This document shows positions 37,944 to 50,535 of a DNA stretch of 64,000 nt, piece by piece. A program made the position numbers and the translations under genes. Where the stretch lies: the NCBI RefSeq assembly GCF_031585635.1, contig NZ_CP134195.1, positions 3,596,001 to 3,660,000 of the forward strand, in the 5' to 3' direction. Position 1 is the first letter of the stretch. Each line of letters begins with the position of its first letter. Origin of the DNA: Paraburkholderia sp. FT54 (GTDB lineage: Bacteria; Pseudomonadota; Gammaproteobacteria; Burkholderiales; Burkholderiaceae). The notes under the pieces were generated by a model. That model saw only the letters and a list, made by a program, of their open reading frames with translations, was not told where the DNA came from and did no database searches.

Positions 37944-38759
37944 ATGAAAATTGCTTTTATCGGCGGGGGCAACATGGCCGCCGCGTTGATCGGCGGCCTC
38001 ATTAAGCGTGGCGTCGCACCCGCTGACCTCTACGCAATCGATCCCAGCGAAGACGCGCGCAAGCGCAATGAGCAGCAATTCGGCATCAAGACCGGCGCCG
38101 CCGCGGACACCCCGCTCGCCGCCTACGACGCAGTCGTGCTGGCAGTGAAGCCGCAGATCCTGAAGAGCGTCGCCGAGACGATCGCGCCGCATCTGAACGC
38201 GTCGCAACTGGCTGTGAGCATCGTCGCGGGCATTCGCATGAACGACATGTCGCGCTGGCTGAATGGGCACAACCGTATCGTGCGCGTCATGCCGAACACA
38301 CCGGCGCTGATCGGCATGGGCGTGACAGGTCTCGTCGCGACCGGCAGCGTTGACGAAGCGGGCCGCGCACTCGCGTCGCAAGTGCTCGGCGCGGTCGGCG
38401 AAACCGTCTGGTTCGACGACGAAGCGAAGATCGACGCCGTCACCGCAATCTCGGGCAGCGGGCCGGCCTACGTGTTCTATTTCATCGAGGCGTTGCAGGA
38501 AGCCGCGCGCCAGCTCGGCATGGATGACGCGCAAGGCCGCGCGCTGGCCTTGGCGACCTTTACCGGCGCGGCGCAGCTGGCCGCGAATTCCGACGAGCCG
38601 CCGAGCCTGTTGCGCGAACGCGTGACGTCGAAGGGCGGCACGACGGCGGCGGCGCTGGCGTCGTTCGACGCGAGCGGCATCAAGGATGCGATCGTGCGCG
38701 GCGTGCTCGCCGCCGATGCCCGCGCCAAGGAAATGGGCGACGAGTTCGGCAAGCAGTGA
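37944..38759 (+). CDS. proC: pyrroline-5-carboxylate reductase
   Basis: A 271-residue reductase that makes L-proline from pyrroline-5-carboxylate. The Rossmann loop IAFIGGGNMAAALIGGLIKRG is at the N-terminus, the VRVMPNTPALIGMGVTGL segment is central, and the C-terminal signature runs SGSGPAYVFYFIEALQEA to RERVTSKGGTTAAAL. Length and motifs are normal. The 210-bp gap to the convergent ubiA holds an imperfect GC hairpin but no gene. Confidence 0.95.
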   Translation: MKIAFIGGGNMAAALIGGLIKRGVAPADLYAIDPSEDARKRNEQQFGIKTGAAADTPLAAYDAVVLAVKPQILKSVAETIAPHLNASQLAVSIVAGIRMNDMSRWLNGHNRIVRVMPNTPALIGMGVTGLVATGSVDEAGRALASQVLGAVGETVWFDDEAKIDAVTAISGSGPAYVFYFIEALQEAARQLGMDDAQGRALALATFTGAAQLAANSDEPPSLLRERVTSKGGTTAAALASFDASGIKDAIVRGVLAADARAKEMGDEFGKQ

Positions 38760-38969
38760 GCGCGTTCGGCGGCTGGTAGTCGAGAAGACAGAGCAATGGA
38801 AGTACGCGGCGGCACGCAGCGCCGCAAATCGAACCGGAGCGGCCTCTATTGCGCCGCAAGCGCGAAGAACGCAGCGCTGCAAAACTGAACGCCGCGGCGC
38901 TTCAATTCAAGCCGCTGCGGCGCCTACGGGATAGAAACGCAAAACTGGCGTCAAAACCGCGCAGAATCA

Positions 38970-39833
38970 TTAAAACGAGCCCGCCGCGTAATGCGCGGCA
39001 ATACCGACGAACAGCGCGCCGCCCAGCCAGTTGTTATGCCGGAACGCGGCGAAGCACGCCATCCGTTCACGGTCGCGGATCAGCGTGTAGTGATAGATCG
39101 CGCAGCCCGCGGCCGCCGCCCAGCCCAGCCAGTACAGCAAGCCGAAGCCGAGCATCACGCCAATCCCGACGTAGATCCCCAGCGTCACCGCGTAGCAAAG
39201 CATGATCGCGGCCACGTCGAAGCGGCCGAACGTCAACGCCGACGTGCGGATGCCGATCTTGATGTCGTCGTCGCGGTCGACCATCGCGTATTCGGTGTCG
39301 TACGCCACCGACCAGAACACGTTAGCCAGCAGCATCACCCATGCGAGCAGCGGCACGTGGTTCTGAATCGCGGCGAACGCCATTGGGATGCCGAAGCCGA
39401 ACGCGATTCCCAGATAAGCCTGTGGAATCGCGAAGAACCGCTTGGTGAACGGATATGAACCGGCGACGAACAGCGCCGCCACCGAGAGTTCCTTGGTCAG
39501 CGTATTGAGCGGCAGAATCAGCAGAAACGCGAGCAGCGACAAAGCGGCCGCCAGCGCCACCGCTTCCCACGCCTTGATCTTGCCCGACGTGATCGGACGA
39601 TTCTCCGTGCGCTTCACGTAGCGATCGAAGTCGCGATCCGCGTAATCGTTGATCGCGCAGCCGGCCGAGCGCATCAGCACCGTGCCCACGATGAAAATCA
39701 CCAGCAGCGGCCACGTCGGATGACCGGCGGAGGCGATCCACAGCGCGTTGAGCGTCGGCCACAGCAGCAGCAGGCTGCCGATCGGCTTGTCCATGCGCAC
39801 GAGGCGCAGATACAGGGGAAGTCGAGCGAACAT
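38970..39833 (-). CDS. ubiA: 4-hydroxybenzoate polyprenyltransferase
   Basis: A 287-residue integral membrane prenyltransferase with eight or nine hydrophobic helices. The two Asp-rich catalytic motifs are [19 protein letters not shown] at about residues 63-81 and [16 protein letters not shown] later. It attaches the polyprenyl tail to 4-hydroxybenzoate in ubiquinone synthesis. It lies downstream of dps on the minus strand, past the dps terminator. Confidence 0.93.
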   Translation of the reverse strand: MFARLPLYLRLVRMDKPIGSLLLLWPTLNALWIASAGHPTWPLLVIFIVGTVLMRSAGCAINDYADRDFDRYVKRTENRPITSGKIKAWEAVALAAALSLLAFLLILPLNTLTKELSVAALFVAGSYPFTKRFFAIPQAYLGIAFGFGIPMAFAAIQNHVPLLAWVMLLANVFWSVAYDTEYAMVDRDDDIKIGIRTSALTFGRFDVAAIMLCYAVTLGIYVGIGVMLGFGLLYWLGWAAAAGCAIYHYTLIRDRERMACFAAFRHNNWLGGALFVGIAAHYAAGSF

Positions 39834-39936
39834 GGGCGGAGTCGGTGAAGTGCGAAGACGGTGCGGCTATTTTACGGGATGCCGACGGCGGCCCGCTTTC
39901 GGGCGGGCAGGGCTGACCAGGCCGGCACCGCAAAAA

Positions 39937-39965
39937 ACAAAGCCTCCCGTGCAGGGAGGCTTTGT
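39937..39965 (-). terminator. intrinsic terminator after dps
   Basis: A perfect 12-bp stem (ACAAAGCCTCCC / GGGAGGCTTTGT) with a 5-nt loop. On the minus strand it is followed by a run of T (the A-run at 39932-39937), 66 bp past the dps stop, so it should end dps transcription before ubiA. Confidence 0.85.
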
Positions 39966-40030
39966 GGTTATCGCACTTCAAGCGCGGACGCCGACGCCGA
40001 AACGCGGCGCCATGCGCACTCAGCTCATGC

Positions 40031-40528
40031 TTAAGCCAGCATCGCGCGCAGCATCCACGCGGTCTTTTCGTGCGTTTGCATGCGTTGCGTCAGCAGGTCG
40101 GCGGTCGGCTCGTCGTTGGCGGCTTCCGTCGACGGGAAAATCGCGCGCGCGGTACGCACGACGGCTTCCTGACCTTCCACCAGTTGGCGGATCATTTCTT
40201 CCGCGGGCGGCACGCCGTCCGCTTCCGGAATCGACGACAGCTTGGCGAAATCTTTGTAGCTGCCCGGCGCATGCACGCCCAGCGCACGAATCCGCTCAGC
40301 GATCGAATCGACCGCCAGCGCCAGCTCGTTGTACTGCGTTTCGAACATGAGGTGCAGCGTGTTGAACATCGGACCCGTCACGTTCCAGTGGAAATTGTGG
40401 GTCTTCAGGTACAGCGTATAGGTGTCGGCGAGCAGGCGCGACAGACCTTCCGCAATCTTCTTGCGATCCTTGTCGCTGATCCCGATATTGACGTGCTGTA
40501 TGGCTGCTGCGGCTTCTTTTTTGGCCAT
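40031..40528 (-). CDS. dps: Dps-family DNA-binding ferritin-like protein
   Basis: A 165-residue four-helix protein. The ferroxidase residues lie in [27 protein letters not shown] (His, Asp/Glu pattern) and the family length is normal. Dps oxidises Fe2+ with H2O2 and can coat DNA. The start at 40528 ([13 protein letters not shown]) has a strong AAAGGAG ribosome site; the longer ORF continuing upstream is a shadow. Two ATAG tetramers, at 40582-40585 and 40594-40597, lie upstream and might be half of an OxyR site, which would fit oxyR nearby. Confidence 0.94.
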   Translation of the reverse strand: MAKKEAAAAIQHVNIGISDKDRKKIAEGLSRLLADTYTLYLKTHNFHWNVTGPMFNTLHLMFETQYNELALAVDSIAERIRALGVHAPGSYKDFAKLSSIPEADGVPPAEEMIRQLVEGQEAVVRTARAIFPSTEAANDEPTADLLTQRMQTHEKTAWMLRAMLA

Positions 40529-40689
40529 GATGACTCCTTTGAAGAGTGATACGAACCGGTCGGCAAAGTGGCGGTCTGCGAATAGCAAGCTCGATAGCTC
40601 GAACGCTCGACAGTTTAGCTTAGAAAGCCGCCGCGTTTGTCTGACGCGTGGCCGCTTGCCACATCCACGTGCCCGGCTTCGATCAGCGC

Positions 40690-40839
40690 CTAGGCGTGTT
40701 GCAACGCCTGCGCGGCGATCACCGCGAGCCCGCTTGCGACGATCGCAAAACCCATTGCCTTGCGCGCCATCAATGCGTACTGCCGCGCGCTGCGTGTGGC
40801 TGACGTGCCGCCCAGCGCAGCCATCATCATCTGCATCAT
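40690..40839 (-). CDS. small membrane protein between katA and dps, 49 residues
   Basis: A short ORF with an AAGGAG ribosome site ahead of tandem ATG codons. The product starts [11 protein letters not shown], has a basic middle ([15 protein letters not shown]) and one hydrophobic helix near the C-terminus ([17 protein letters not shown]). I do not recognise a family. It is on the same strand as katA and dps, 86 bp after katA, so it could belong to the peroxide response. Confidence 0.45.
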   Translation of the reverse strand: MMQMMMAALGGTSATRSARQYALMARKAMGFAIVASGLAVIAAQALQHA

Positions 40840-40870
40840 GATCGTGCTCCTTCGGTTCGTATCGGTACCA

Positions 40871-40892
40871 GCGGGACACAATTGCGTCCCGC
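40871..40892 (-). terminator. hairpin after katA
   Basis: A 7-bp GC stem (GCGGGAC / GTCCCGC) with an 8-nt loop in the 86-bp gap between katA and the small ORF. No T-run follows on the minus strand, so it may be only a partial stop or an RNA-stabilising element. Confidence 0.35.
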
Positions 40893-40925
40893 CTTACTGC
40901 ATCACTTTAACTGCTCGAATGCTGC

Positions 40926-42377
40926 TTACTTGTCGCGTTCCGCGAGGTCGGCCATCGCGGCGATCACGCCTTGCGCGTAAGCCGGGTCGGCGCGACGGAA
41001 ATGCTCGATCTGACGCGCAACGATCTCCTGCGGCACACCGCGGATATGGCGTGCGATGTTGCCGAACAGACGCTCGCGCTGAGCCGCATCGAAGAGCGCG
41101 AACAGCATGCCCACCTGCGTGTAGTAATCGTCGTCCGCGCGATGATCGTAGCGGTCCACCGTGCCCGCCGCGAGCGGCGGTTCGGACGCGTTGGCGTCCT
41201 GCGCGAAGTCGCCGAACCGGTTCGGCTCGTAATTCACGTTGCCGCCGAGGTTGCCATCCGTGCGCATCGCACCGTCACGATGGAACGAATGCGGGCTCGG
41301 CACGCGCGATGCATTCACCGGAATCTGGTGATGGTTGATGCCGAGGCGATAGCGCTGCGTGTCGCCGTACGAGAACAGCCGGCCTTGCAACAGGCGATCC
41401 GGCGAGAAGCCGATACCCGGCACCACGTTGGCCGGCGTGAACGCCGCCTGCTCCACGTCCGCGAAATAGTTCGCCGCGTTGCGATTCAACTCGATCGTGC
41501 CGACGTCGATCAACGGATAGTCCTTCTGCGACCACACTTTCGTGACGTCGAACGGATTGAAGCGATACGTTGCCGCTTCCGCTTCCGGCATCACCTGAAT
41601 GGCGAAGCGCCACTTCGGGAAATTGCCCGCGTCGATGTTGCCGATCAGATCGCGCTGCGCGCTTTCGCGGTCTTGCGCGACCACTTGTGCCGCTTCGGCA
41701 TCGGTGAAGTTCTCGATGCCTTGCATCGACTTGAAATGGAACTTCACCCAGAAACGCTGGTTGTCGGCGTTGATGAACGAGTACGTGTGCGAGCCAAAGC
41801 CATGCATCTGACGGAAATTCTGCGGAATGCCGCGGTCGCTCATCAGAATCGTCACCTGATGCAGCGATTCCGGATGACGCGCCCAGAAATCCCAGGCGGC
41901 GATATTGCTGCGCATGTTGGTGTACGGGTCGCGCTTTTGCGTGTGAATGAAGTCCGGAAACTTCAGCGGATCGCGGATAAAGAACACCGGCGTGTTGTTG
42001 CCCACCACGTCCCAGTTGCCTTCCTCCGTGTAGAACTTGATCGAGAAACCACGCACGTCGCGTTCGGCGTCGGCCGCGCCACGCTCGCCGGCAACCGTCG
42101 AAAAACGCATGAAAAGCGGCGTTTCCTTGCCGGCCTCCGCGAACACCTTCGCCTTCGTGTAGCGCGAGATATCGTGCGTGACCTTCAGCGTGCCGAACGC
42201 GCCCGAACCTTTGGCGTGAACACGGCGTTCCGGAATCACTTCGCGATCGAAGTGCGCGAGTTTTTCGAGCAGCCAGACGTCTTGCAAAACAACCGGACCA
42301 CGCACGCCGGCGGTCATCGAATTCTGGTTGTCGGCGACCGGTGCGCCGGCGGCATTGGTGAGCTTACGTTCGGACAT
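40926..42377 (-). CDS. katA: catalase (monofunctional heme)
   Basis: A 483-residue small-subunit catalase that converts H2O2 to water and oxygen. The active-site His is in [20 protein letters not shown] and the proximal heme Tyr in [14 protein letters not shown]; the NADPH-binding-type region is present. The start at 42377 ([14 protein letters not shown]) follows an AGGAG site; the longer ORF is not homologous there. It lies 391 bp from oxyR on the same strand with a small upstream ORF between them, in line with peroxide control by OxyR. Confidence 0.95.
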   Translation of the reverse strand: MSERKLTNAAGAPVADNQNSMTAGVRGPVVLQDVWLLEKLAHFDREVIPERRVHAKGSGAFGTLKVTHDISRYTKAKVFAEAGKETPLFMRFSTVAGERGAADAERDVRGFSIKFYTEEGNWDVVGNNTPVFFIRDPLKFPDFIHTQKRDPYTNMRSNIAAWDFWARHPESLHQVTILMSDRGIPQNFRQMHGFGSHTYSFINADNQRFWVKFHFKSMQGIENFTDAEAAQVVAQDRESAQRDLIGNIDAGNFPKWRFAIQVMPEAEAATYRFNPFDVTKVWSQKDYPLIDVGTIELNRNAANYFADVEQAAFTPANVVPGIGFSPDRLLQGRLFSYGDTQRYRLGINHHQIPVNASRVPSPHSFHRDGAMRTDGNLGGNVNYEPNRFGDFAQDANASEPPLAAGTVDRYDHRADDDYYTQVGMLFALFDAAQRERLFGNIARHIRGVPQEIVARQIEHFRRADPAYAQGVIAAMADLAERDK

Positions 42378-42452
42378 GCGAGACTCCTGGGTGGCTTCTA
42401 TCGAAACGGATGGTGGGGAGAGGCGCGGCGCACGGATGCCGGCGGTCATGCG

Positions 42453-42590
42453 TTATGCGGACAAGGCCCGATCGACCAGCAGGGAGAAAGCGGCGGTACG
42501 CACGCGGAGCATGGAAGCGACAAGACCGCGCAACGCGACGGCCGATTGTTTGGCGAGGGCGGGGACTCGTTGCAGCTTCGATCGGGTCAT
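42453..42590 (-). CDS. possible 45-residue ORF in the katA leader
   Basis: A short ORF with a strong GGAGGA ribosome site six bases before ATG 42590. The product begins MTRSKLQRVPALAKQSA, is basic (Lys/Arg-rich) and amphipathic, with a C-terminal TAAFSLLVDRALSA. It ends 75 bp before the katA start and would be translated from the same message. I do not recognise it; it might be a regulatory upstream ORF or a small protein. Confidence 0.4.
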   Translation of the reverse strand: MTRSKLQRVPALAKQSAVALRGLVASMLRVRTAAFSLLVDRALSA

Positions 42591-42630
42591 GATTTCCTCC
42601 GGGTCTGATGGGATCGGGCGATCCATGGAG

Positions 42631-42690
42631 GAAACTATAACAATGCTATCGAATTACCGTCTTTGATTAATTTTATCTATCCGATAGGAT
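42631..42690 (-). promoter_or_regulatory. katA promoter region with candidate OxyR half-sites
   Basis: This AT-rich stretch stands out from the GC-rich surroundings. It holds CTAT at 42635, 42646 and 42677 and ATAG at 42684; several are about one or three helix turns apart, as in OxyR sites built from ATAG/CTAT tetramers. A TTATAG -10-like hexamer is present on the minus strand. The match is loose. The rest of the gap up to oxyR holds only an imperfect GC hairpin (42723-42753). Confidence 0.35.
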
Positions 42691-42768
42691 TTGCAGCTGG
42701 CGGCTCCTTGGGTAGGCGCCGGGCCGGTCGCTGGACGTGGGCAGCGAGCCGGCGTTCAGATGTGTTTG

Positions 42769-43728
42769 TCAGTTGACGGCGACCGGCAATTCGAGCTTCT
42801 TGACGCCTTCCAGATCACAGGAACTGATGGCGTCGCAAATGGCCTCGATGGCGGGCATGCGCGTGAAGCTTTTGCGCCAGGCCAGCACGACGCGCCGATC
42901 CGGCACGGGTTCGTCGAAAGCGACGTAGCTGAGCAGCCCCGAATCGATGCCGCCGGCGTGCGGCTTCACTTCATGCACGGACATGCGCGGCAGCACGGTA
43001 ATGCCGACACCGCTCGCCACCATGTGACGAATGGTTTCCAGTGACGACCCTTCAAAGGTCTTCTGGATGCCGTCCGCGTTCTGCGAAAAGCGCATCAGTT
43101 CGGGACAGACACCCAGCACGTGGTCACGGAAACAGTGACCGCTGCCGAGCAGCAGCATGGTTTCCTGCTTCAGATCGTCGGCGTCGATTTTCAGGCGGTT
43201 TTCCCAGGCGTGACCCGACGGCAAGGCGACCACGAAAGGCTCGTCGTACAGCGGGCGCAGCATCAGGCCCGTCTCCGGAAACGGCAGCGCCATGATGGCG
43301 ACGTCGATTTCGCCTTGCTTGAGCAGTTCGATCAGCTTGAGCGTGTAATTTTCCTGCAGCATCAAGGGCATTTGCGGGACGCGCTTGATCATCTGCTTGA
43401 CGAGCGTGGGCAGCAGATACGGCCCAATCGTGTAGATGACGCCGAGGCGCAGCGGCCCGACCAGAGGGTCTTTGCCCTGTTTGGCGATTTCCTTGATGGC
43501 GAGCGTCTGCTCGAGAACGCGTTGAGCTTGCGTGACGATCTGTTCGCCGATCGGCGTGACGCTCACTTCGCTCGTGCCGCGTTCGAAGATCTGCACGTTG
43601 AGCTCGTCTTCGAGCTTCTTGATGGCCACCGACAGAGTCGGCTGGCTGACGAAACACGCTTCGGCGGCCCGGCCGAAGTGCCGCTCGCGAGCGACCGCGA
43701 CGATGTACTTCAATTCGGTGAGCGTCAT
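42769..43728 (-). CDS. oxyR: peroxide-sensing LysR-type regulator OxyR
   Basis: A 319-residue LysR-family activator. The N-terminal winged helix (LKYIVAVARERHFGRAAEAC, then FVSQPTLSVAIKKLEDELN) is followed by the sensor domain. The redox pair is visible: the peroxidatic Cys in SGHCFRDH and the resolving Cys nine residues later in GVCPEL, as in E. coli OxyR. It likely controls katA and dps downstream on the same strand. The usual oxyR-recG neighbourhood is interrupted here by the heptamer array and an IS3-type element. Confidence 0.95.
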   Translation of the reverse strand: MTLTELKYIVAVARERHFGRAAEACFVSQPTLSVAIKKLEDELNVQIFERGTSEVSVTPIGEQIVTQAQRVLEQTLAIKEIAKQGKDPLVGPLRLGVIYTIGPYLLPTLVKQMIKRVPQMPLMLQENYTLKLIELLKQGEIDVAIMALPFPETGLMLRPLYDEPFVVALPSGHAWENRLKIDADDLKQETMLLLGSGHCFRDHVLGVCPELMRFSQNADGIQKTFEGSSLETIRHMVASGVGITVLPRMSVHEVKPHAGGIDSGLLSYVAFDEPVPDRRVVLAWRKSFTRMPAIEAICDAISSCDLEGVKKLELPVAVN

Positions 43729-43831
43729 TAGGGGACCAATCAGTGCGATGAGTTTGATAGGTTCTAGTTATACACCTATAGGGTCGGTTCGCCAACTGTT
43801 TGGGCTTTTTTGCGCGGGGCGCTGGTTGGGG

Positions 43832-44090
43832 TTTGGCCTTTGGCCTTTGGGGTTTGGGGTTTGGGGTTTGGGGTTTGGGGTTTGGGGTTTGGGGTTTGGG
43901 GTTTGGGGTTTGGGGTTTGGGGTTTGGGGTTTGGGGTTTGGGGTTTGGGGTTTGGGGTTTGGGGTTTGGGGTTTGGGGTTTGGGGTTTGGGGTTTGGGGT
44001 TTGGGGTTTGGCCTTTGGCCTTTGGCCTTTGGCCTTTGGCCTTTGGCCTTTGGCCTTTGGCCTTTGGCCTTTGGCCTTTGGCCTTTGGCC
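43832..44090. repeat. 37 perfect heptamers, (TTTGGCC)2(TTTGGGG)23(TTTGGCC)12
   Basis: Thirty-seven uninterrupted 7-bp units with no deviation. Two TTTGGCC units (43832-43845), then 23 TTTGGGG units (43846-44006), then 12 TTTGGCC units (44007-44090). On the plus strand the central block has runs of four G spaced by TTT, an ideal G-quadruplex pattern. All six frames are open because the unit has no stop codons, so the long repetitive ORFs here are not evidence of a protein. The last unit joins directly to the palindromic repeat arm that flanks the IS3-type element. Confidence 0.97.
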
Positions 44091-44176
44091 TTTCCTTGAA
44101 TTCACGGTGGTCTATTGGCGTTGCCCCTGTGCGGGGCGGCACTGTAGTGGTCCAATGGCTCTGGACACCTCTAAAG
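44084..44176 (+). repeat. left 93-bp arm of the inverted repeat around the IS3-type element
   Basis: This arm starts at the last TTTGGCC unit, passes through TTTCCTTGAATTCACGGTGG and GTTGCCCCTGTGCGGGGCGG to CAC at 44142, and then holds a 34-bp copy of the IS right end (44143-44176, TGTAGTGGTCC to CTCTAAAG). Its reverse complement is at 45383-45475 with a single mismatch. It therefore combines genomic repeat and IS terminus. Confidence 0.93.
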
Positions 44177-44217
44177 TGTAGTGGTCAAGCCTCTTTGGAC
44201 ACCCACAAAGAGGTTTT

Positions 44218-45054
44218 TCAATAAATCGAAGTTTCGTATCGCACTGGAGGCAAATTGTTTGCCGCCGAATGAATGCGCCGGTAGTTGTAGAAGTCTGCGA
44301 TGTAGCCCGCGATGTCGCGGCGGGCGACTTCGTGGCTGCCGTATTCCTGTTCGCCAATCCATTCACTTTTCAGGCTTCTGAAGAAGCGCTCGACCACCGC
44401 GTTGTCCCAGCAATTGCCCTTTCTGCTCATGCTCTGGACGATCCCGTTCGCCTTCAGATCGCTCACAAAGCGCTCGCTCGTGTACTGGCAGCCCTGATCG
44501 GAGTGGAACATCAGCCCCGCTGCCGGGCGCCGCTTCTGCCGGGCCTGCTGTAGCGCCTGGATGACCAGTTCCGTATCCGCCTGCAAGGCGAACGCCCAGC
44601 CTACGATGCGGCGCGAGTGCAGATCCATCACGATGGCCAGATAGGACCACCCCTGACGCGTTCTCACATACGTGATATCGCCCGCCCATACCCGGTTGAT
44701 CGCGCCCGGCTCGAATTGCCGCTCAAGCAGGTTAGGTGCAATCAGGGCTTCACCCCCGGCCTTGCGGTACCGGTGCGTTCGCCGCCTGGCCACAGCCAGT
44801 TGCGCCTCGCGCATCAGCGAACGCGCCCGGTAGCGTCCGATCGCGTAACCCTGCTGCTGCAGTGCCTGCGCCATCCGGCGACTGCCGTAACTGCTGCGGC
44901 TTTCGCTGTGAATCTGACGCACGGCCTTCAGCAGTGGAGGCGATGCGACTGGTTTGCGTGGCCGCGCAGCAAAGGCGTAATAGCTGCTTCGCGGCACTTT
45001 CAGCAAACGGCACATCAGACTCACCGGCCAGGCCTTCTTCAGCGAACGGATCAC
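44218..45054 (-). CDS. IS3-family transposase OrfB (DDE integrase core)
   Basis: A 278-residue catalytic subunit. The retroviral-integrase fold carries the DDE triad: Asp in INRVWAGDITYV, Asp in LMFHSDQGCQYTS and Glu in DNAVVERFFRSLK. An HTH_21-type region (SSYGSRRMAQALQQQGY) precedes it. The GTG start overlaps the orfA stop, but in this family the active OrfAB is made by a -1 frameshift. The -1 frame upstream is open as needed. Confidence 0.93.
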   Translation of the reverse strand: MIRSLKKAWPVSLMCRLLKVPRSSYYAFAARPRKPVASPPLLKAVRQIHSESRSSYGSRRMAQALQQQGYAIGRYRARSLMREAQLAVARRRTHRYRKAGGEALIAPNLLERQFEPGAINRVWAGDITYVRTRQGWSYLAIVMDLHSRRIVGWAFALQADTELVIQALQQARQKRRPAAGLMFHSDQGCQYTSERFVSDLKANGIVQSMSRKGNCWDNAVVERFFRSLKSEWIGEQEYGSHEVARRDIAGYIADFYNYRRIHSAANNLPPVRYETSIY

Positions 45055-45353
45055 TTCGAGGAGCGATCCATTTCCTTGACGAAGAAGGCCGTAGACTTTT
45101 TTAGTATCTCGCGCTCCCGCTCAAGCTCCATCACGCGCGCTTCCAGCTCACGGATGCGTCGCTGGTCGCGCTGGATCTGCATGTCGCTGCGTGGCGGCTC
45201 AGCCTGCTGCGCACGCCACTGCGCCACCCAGCGCCGCAAAGCCGAGTCGCCCACGCCCAGCGCCTCGCAAGCCCTGGTGATCGAATAACCCTGCCCAACC
45301 ACCAGTTGCACTGCCTCTGCCTTGAATTCGTCAGTCAGGTTCCGTCTGCCCAT
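45051..45353 (-). CDS. IS3-family transposase OrfA (helix-turn-helix)
   Basis: A 100-residue DNA-binding subunit. The start MGRRNLTDEFKAEAV at 45353 is the family start. The helix-turn-helix is GYSITRACEALGVGDSALRRW, followed by a leucine-zipper-like coiled coil (IRELEARVMELEREREILKK). The tail contains the slippery site and then ends by overlapping orfB by 4 bp. Confidence 0.93.
   Translation of the reverse strand: MGRRNLTDEFKAEAVQLVVGQGYSITRACEALGVGDSALRRWVAQWRAQQAEPPRSDMQIQRDQRRIRELEARVMELEREREILKKSTAFFVKEMDRSSK
45096..45102 (-). promoter_or_regulatory. -1 programmed frameshift site (A6G) of the IS3-type element
   Basis: On the minus strand CTA AAA AAG in orfA gives the slippery heptamer AAAAAAG. 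After a -1 shift the frame continues VYGLLRQGNGSLLEVIRSL without a stop into orfB, producing OrfAB as in other IS3-family members. Confidence 0.8.
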
Positions 45354-45382
45354 GTCTCTCACCTCAGTTGGAGAATTATCCC

Positions 45383-45475
45383 CTTTAGAGGTGTCCAGAG
45401 CCATTGGATCACTACAGTGCCGCCCCGCACAGGGGCAACGCCAATAGACCACCGTGAATTCAAGGAAAGGCCAAA
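45383..45475 (-). repeat. right 93-bp arm of the inverted repeat around the IS3-type element
   Basis: This is the reverse complement of 44084-44176 with one mismatch. It begins with the last 34 bp of the IS (45383-45416) and continues through GTGCCGCCCCGCACAGGGGC to one GGCCAAA heptamer at 45469-45475. Only one heptamer is present on this side, against 12 plus 23 on the other. Confidence 0.93.
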
Positions 45476-45522
45476 GCCCTAAAGAACCCAGCCCCGCGCC
45501 GCAGGCAAAAAACCACCCACCC

Positions 45523-47961
<2,439 letters not shown>

Positions 47962-48109
47962 GGGCTGCTTCGCAAGTACAATATCGGCTGTCAAAGGGTT
48001 CGCTGCCATACGGCGCGCGGGCTCGCGGGCCGCTCTGGCGTCCCGCAATCATAGCCGCCCGGCTCCGGCTTCGGCTCAATTCAGTTTCATTTCGCTTCCA
48101 GTCGTTCGC

Positions 48110-49168
48110 ATGTTGACGCTTTCCGATTTCGATTTCGATCTGCCTCCCGAGCTGATCGCGCAAGCCGCGCTGCCCGAGCGCAGCGCCAGCCGCCTGCTCG
48201 AGGTGGACCATCCGGCCGACGCCACCGGCCCGGCGCGCCTGATCGACCGCCGCTTTGCCGAACTGCCCGAGTGCATCGCGGCCGGCGATCTGCTGGTCTT
48301 CAACGATACCAAAGTCCTGAAGGCGCGCTTCCTCGGCCAGAAGGCCAGTGGCGGCAAGATCGAAGTGCTGGTAGAGCGCCTCACCGGCGAGCGCACGGCG
48401 CTCGCGCAGATCCGCGCGAGCAAGAGCCCGCAGCCCGGCACCACGATCCGGCTGGCGGATGCCTTCGACGTCACGGTCGGCGAACGCGTCGAGCCGTTCT
48501 ACACGCTGCATTTCCCCGGTGACTGCCTGACGCTGATCGAGCAGTTCGGCCGCCTGCCGCTGCCGCCCTACATCGAGCACGACCCCGACGCGACCGACGA
48601 AACCCGCTATCAAACGGTATTCGCGCAGAATCCGGGCGCGGTCGCCGCGCCCACGGCCGGCCTGCATTTCGACGAGGCGCTGCTGGCCCGCCTCGACGCC
48701 AAAGGCGTGGAACGCGCGACGTTGACGCTGCATGTCGGCGCGGGCACGTTCCAGCCGGTGCGGGTCGAGAATCTCGCCGAGCACAAGATGCACAGCGAGT
48801 GGTATCACCTGCCGCAATCGCTCGCCGACAGGATCGCGGCGACACGCGCGCGCGGCAACCGCGTGATCGCGGTGGGTACGACCTCGATGCGTGCGCTCGA
48901 AGCCGCCGCGCGCGACGCCGAAACCGCGGGCCGTCCACTCGCCGCCGCCAGCACGGAAACCGACATCTTCATCACGCCGGGCTATAAATTCCGCGTGGTC
49001 GACCGGCTGGTGACCAATTTCCATTTGCCGAAATCGACGCTGCTGATGCTGGTGTCGGCCTTCGCCGGCGTCGAAACGATTCGCGAGGCATATCGCCATG
49101 CGATCGAGCAGCGTTACCGCTTCTTTAGTTACGGCGACGCAATGCTGCTGACCCGGCGCGACGGATGA
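48110..49168 (+). CDS. queA: S-adenosylmethionine:tRNA ribosyltransferase-isomerase
   Basis: A 352-residue QueA, which transfers the ribose of SAM to preQ1 in tRNA to make epoxyqueuosine. Motifs: [19 protein letters not shown] near the start, [47 protein letters not shown] and [24 protein letters not shown] 48110 gives the family start [18 protein letters not shown]. It is divergent from recG and precedes tgt, the enzyme acting earlier in the same pathway. Confidence 0.96.
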   Translation: MLTLSDFDFDLPPELIAQAALPERSASRLLEVDHPADATGPARLIDRRFAELPECIAAGDLLVFNDTKVLKARFLGQKASGGKIEVLVERLTGERTALAQIRASKSPQPGTTIRLADAFDVTVGERVEPFYTLHFPGDCLTLIEQFGRLPLPPYIEHDPDATDETRYQTVFAQNPGAVAAPTAGLHFDEALLARLDAKGVERATLTLHVGAGTFQPVRVENLAEHKMHSEWYHLPQSLADRIAATRARGNRVIAVGTTSMRALEAAARDAETAGRPLAAASTETDIFITPGYKFRVVDRLVTNFHLPKSTLLMLVSAFAGVETIREAYRHAIEQRYRFFSYGDAMLLTRRDG

Positions 49169-49305
49169 GACGAGCTCGACGCTGGATGGTTGAGACGCCC
49201 GGAAGCCCACGACCGACACGTCCCGGCAACGTTTTCGCAGTTCCCCAAGCCGCCGCGAACTTTTCCGGCGGCGGTTCAACATTGCGCCGGACTGTCTTCC
49301 GGTAG

Positions 49306-50535
<1,230 letters not shown>

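Larger units (their letters stand above)
44177..45416 (-). mobile_element. IS3-family insertion sequence
   Basis: A 1240-bp element bounded by imperfect terminal inverted repeats: TGTAGTGGTCAAGC at the left (44177) and, reading inward from the right, TGTAGTGATCCAAT (45416). Both ends then share CTCT(T/G)GGACACC. It contains overlapping orfA and orfB on the minus strand with a slippery A6G site, the normal IS3 layout. No simple target duplication is visible, because both flanks are inverted copies of one another. Both reading frames are intact, so it may still be mobile. Confidence 0.9.

Noticed and set aside
43832..44090. CRISPR array
   Set aside because: The units are contiguous heptamers with no spacers, and there are no cas genes in the window.
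43532..44224. Long repetitive ORFs over the heptamer array (GFGVWGL-type on one strand, NPKPQTP-type on the other)
   Set aside because: A 7-bp unit with no stop keeps all frames open on both strands; several overlapping ORFs of this kind are an arithmetic result, and none has a ribosome site or a recognisable domain.
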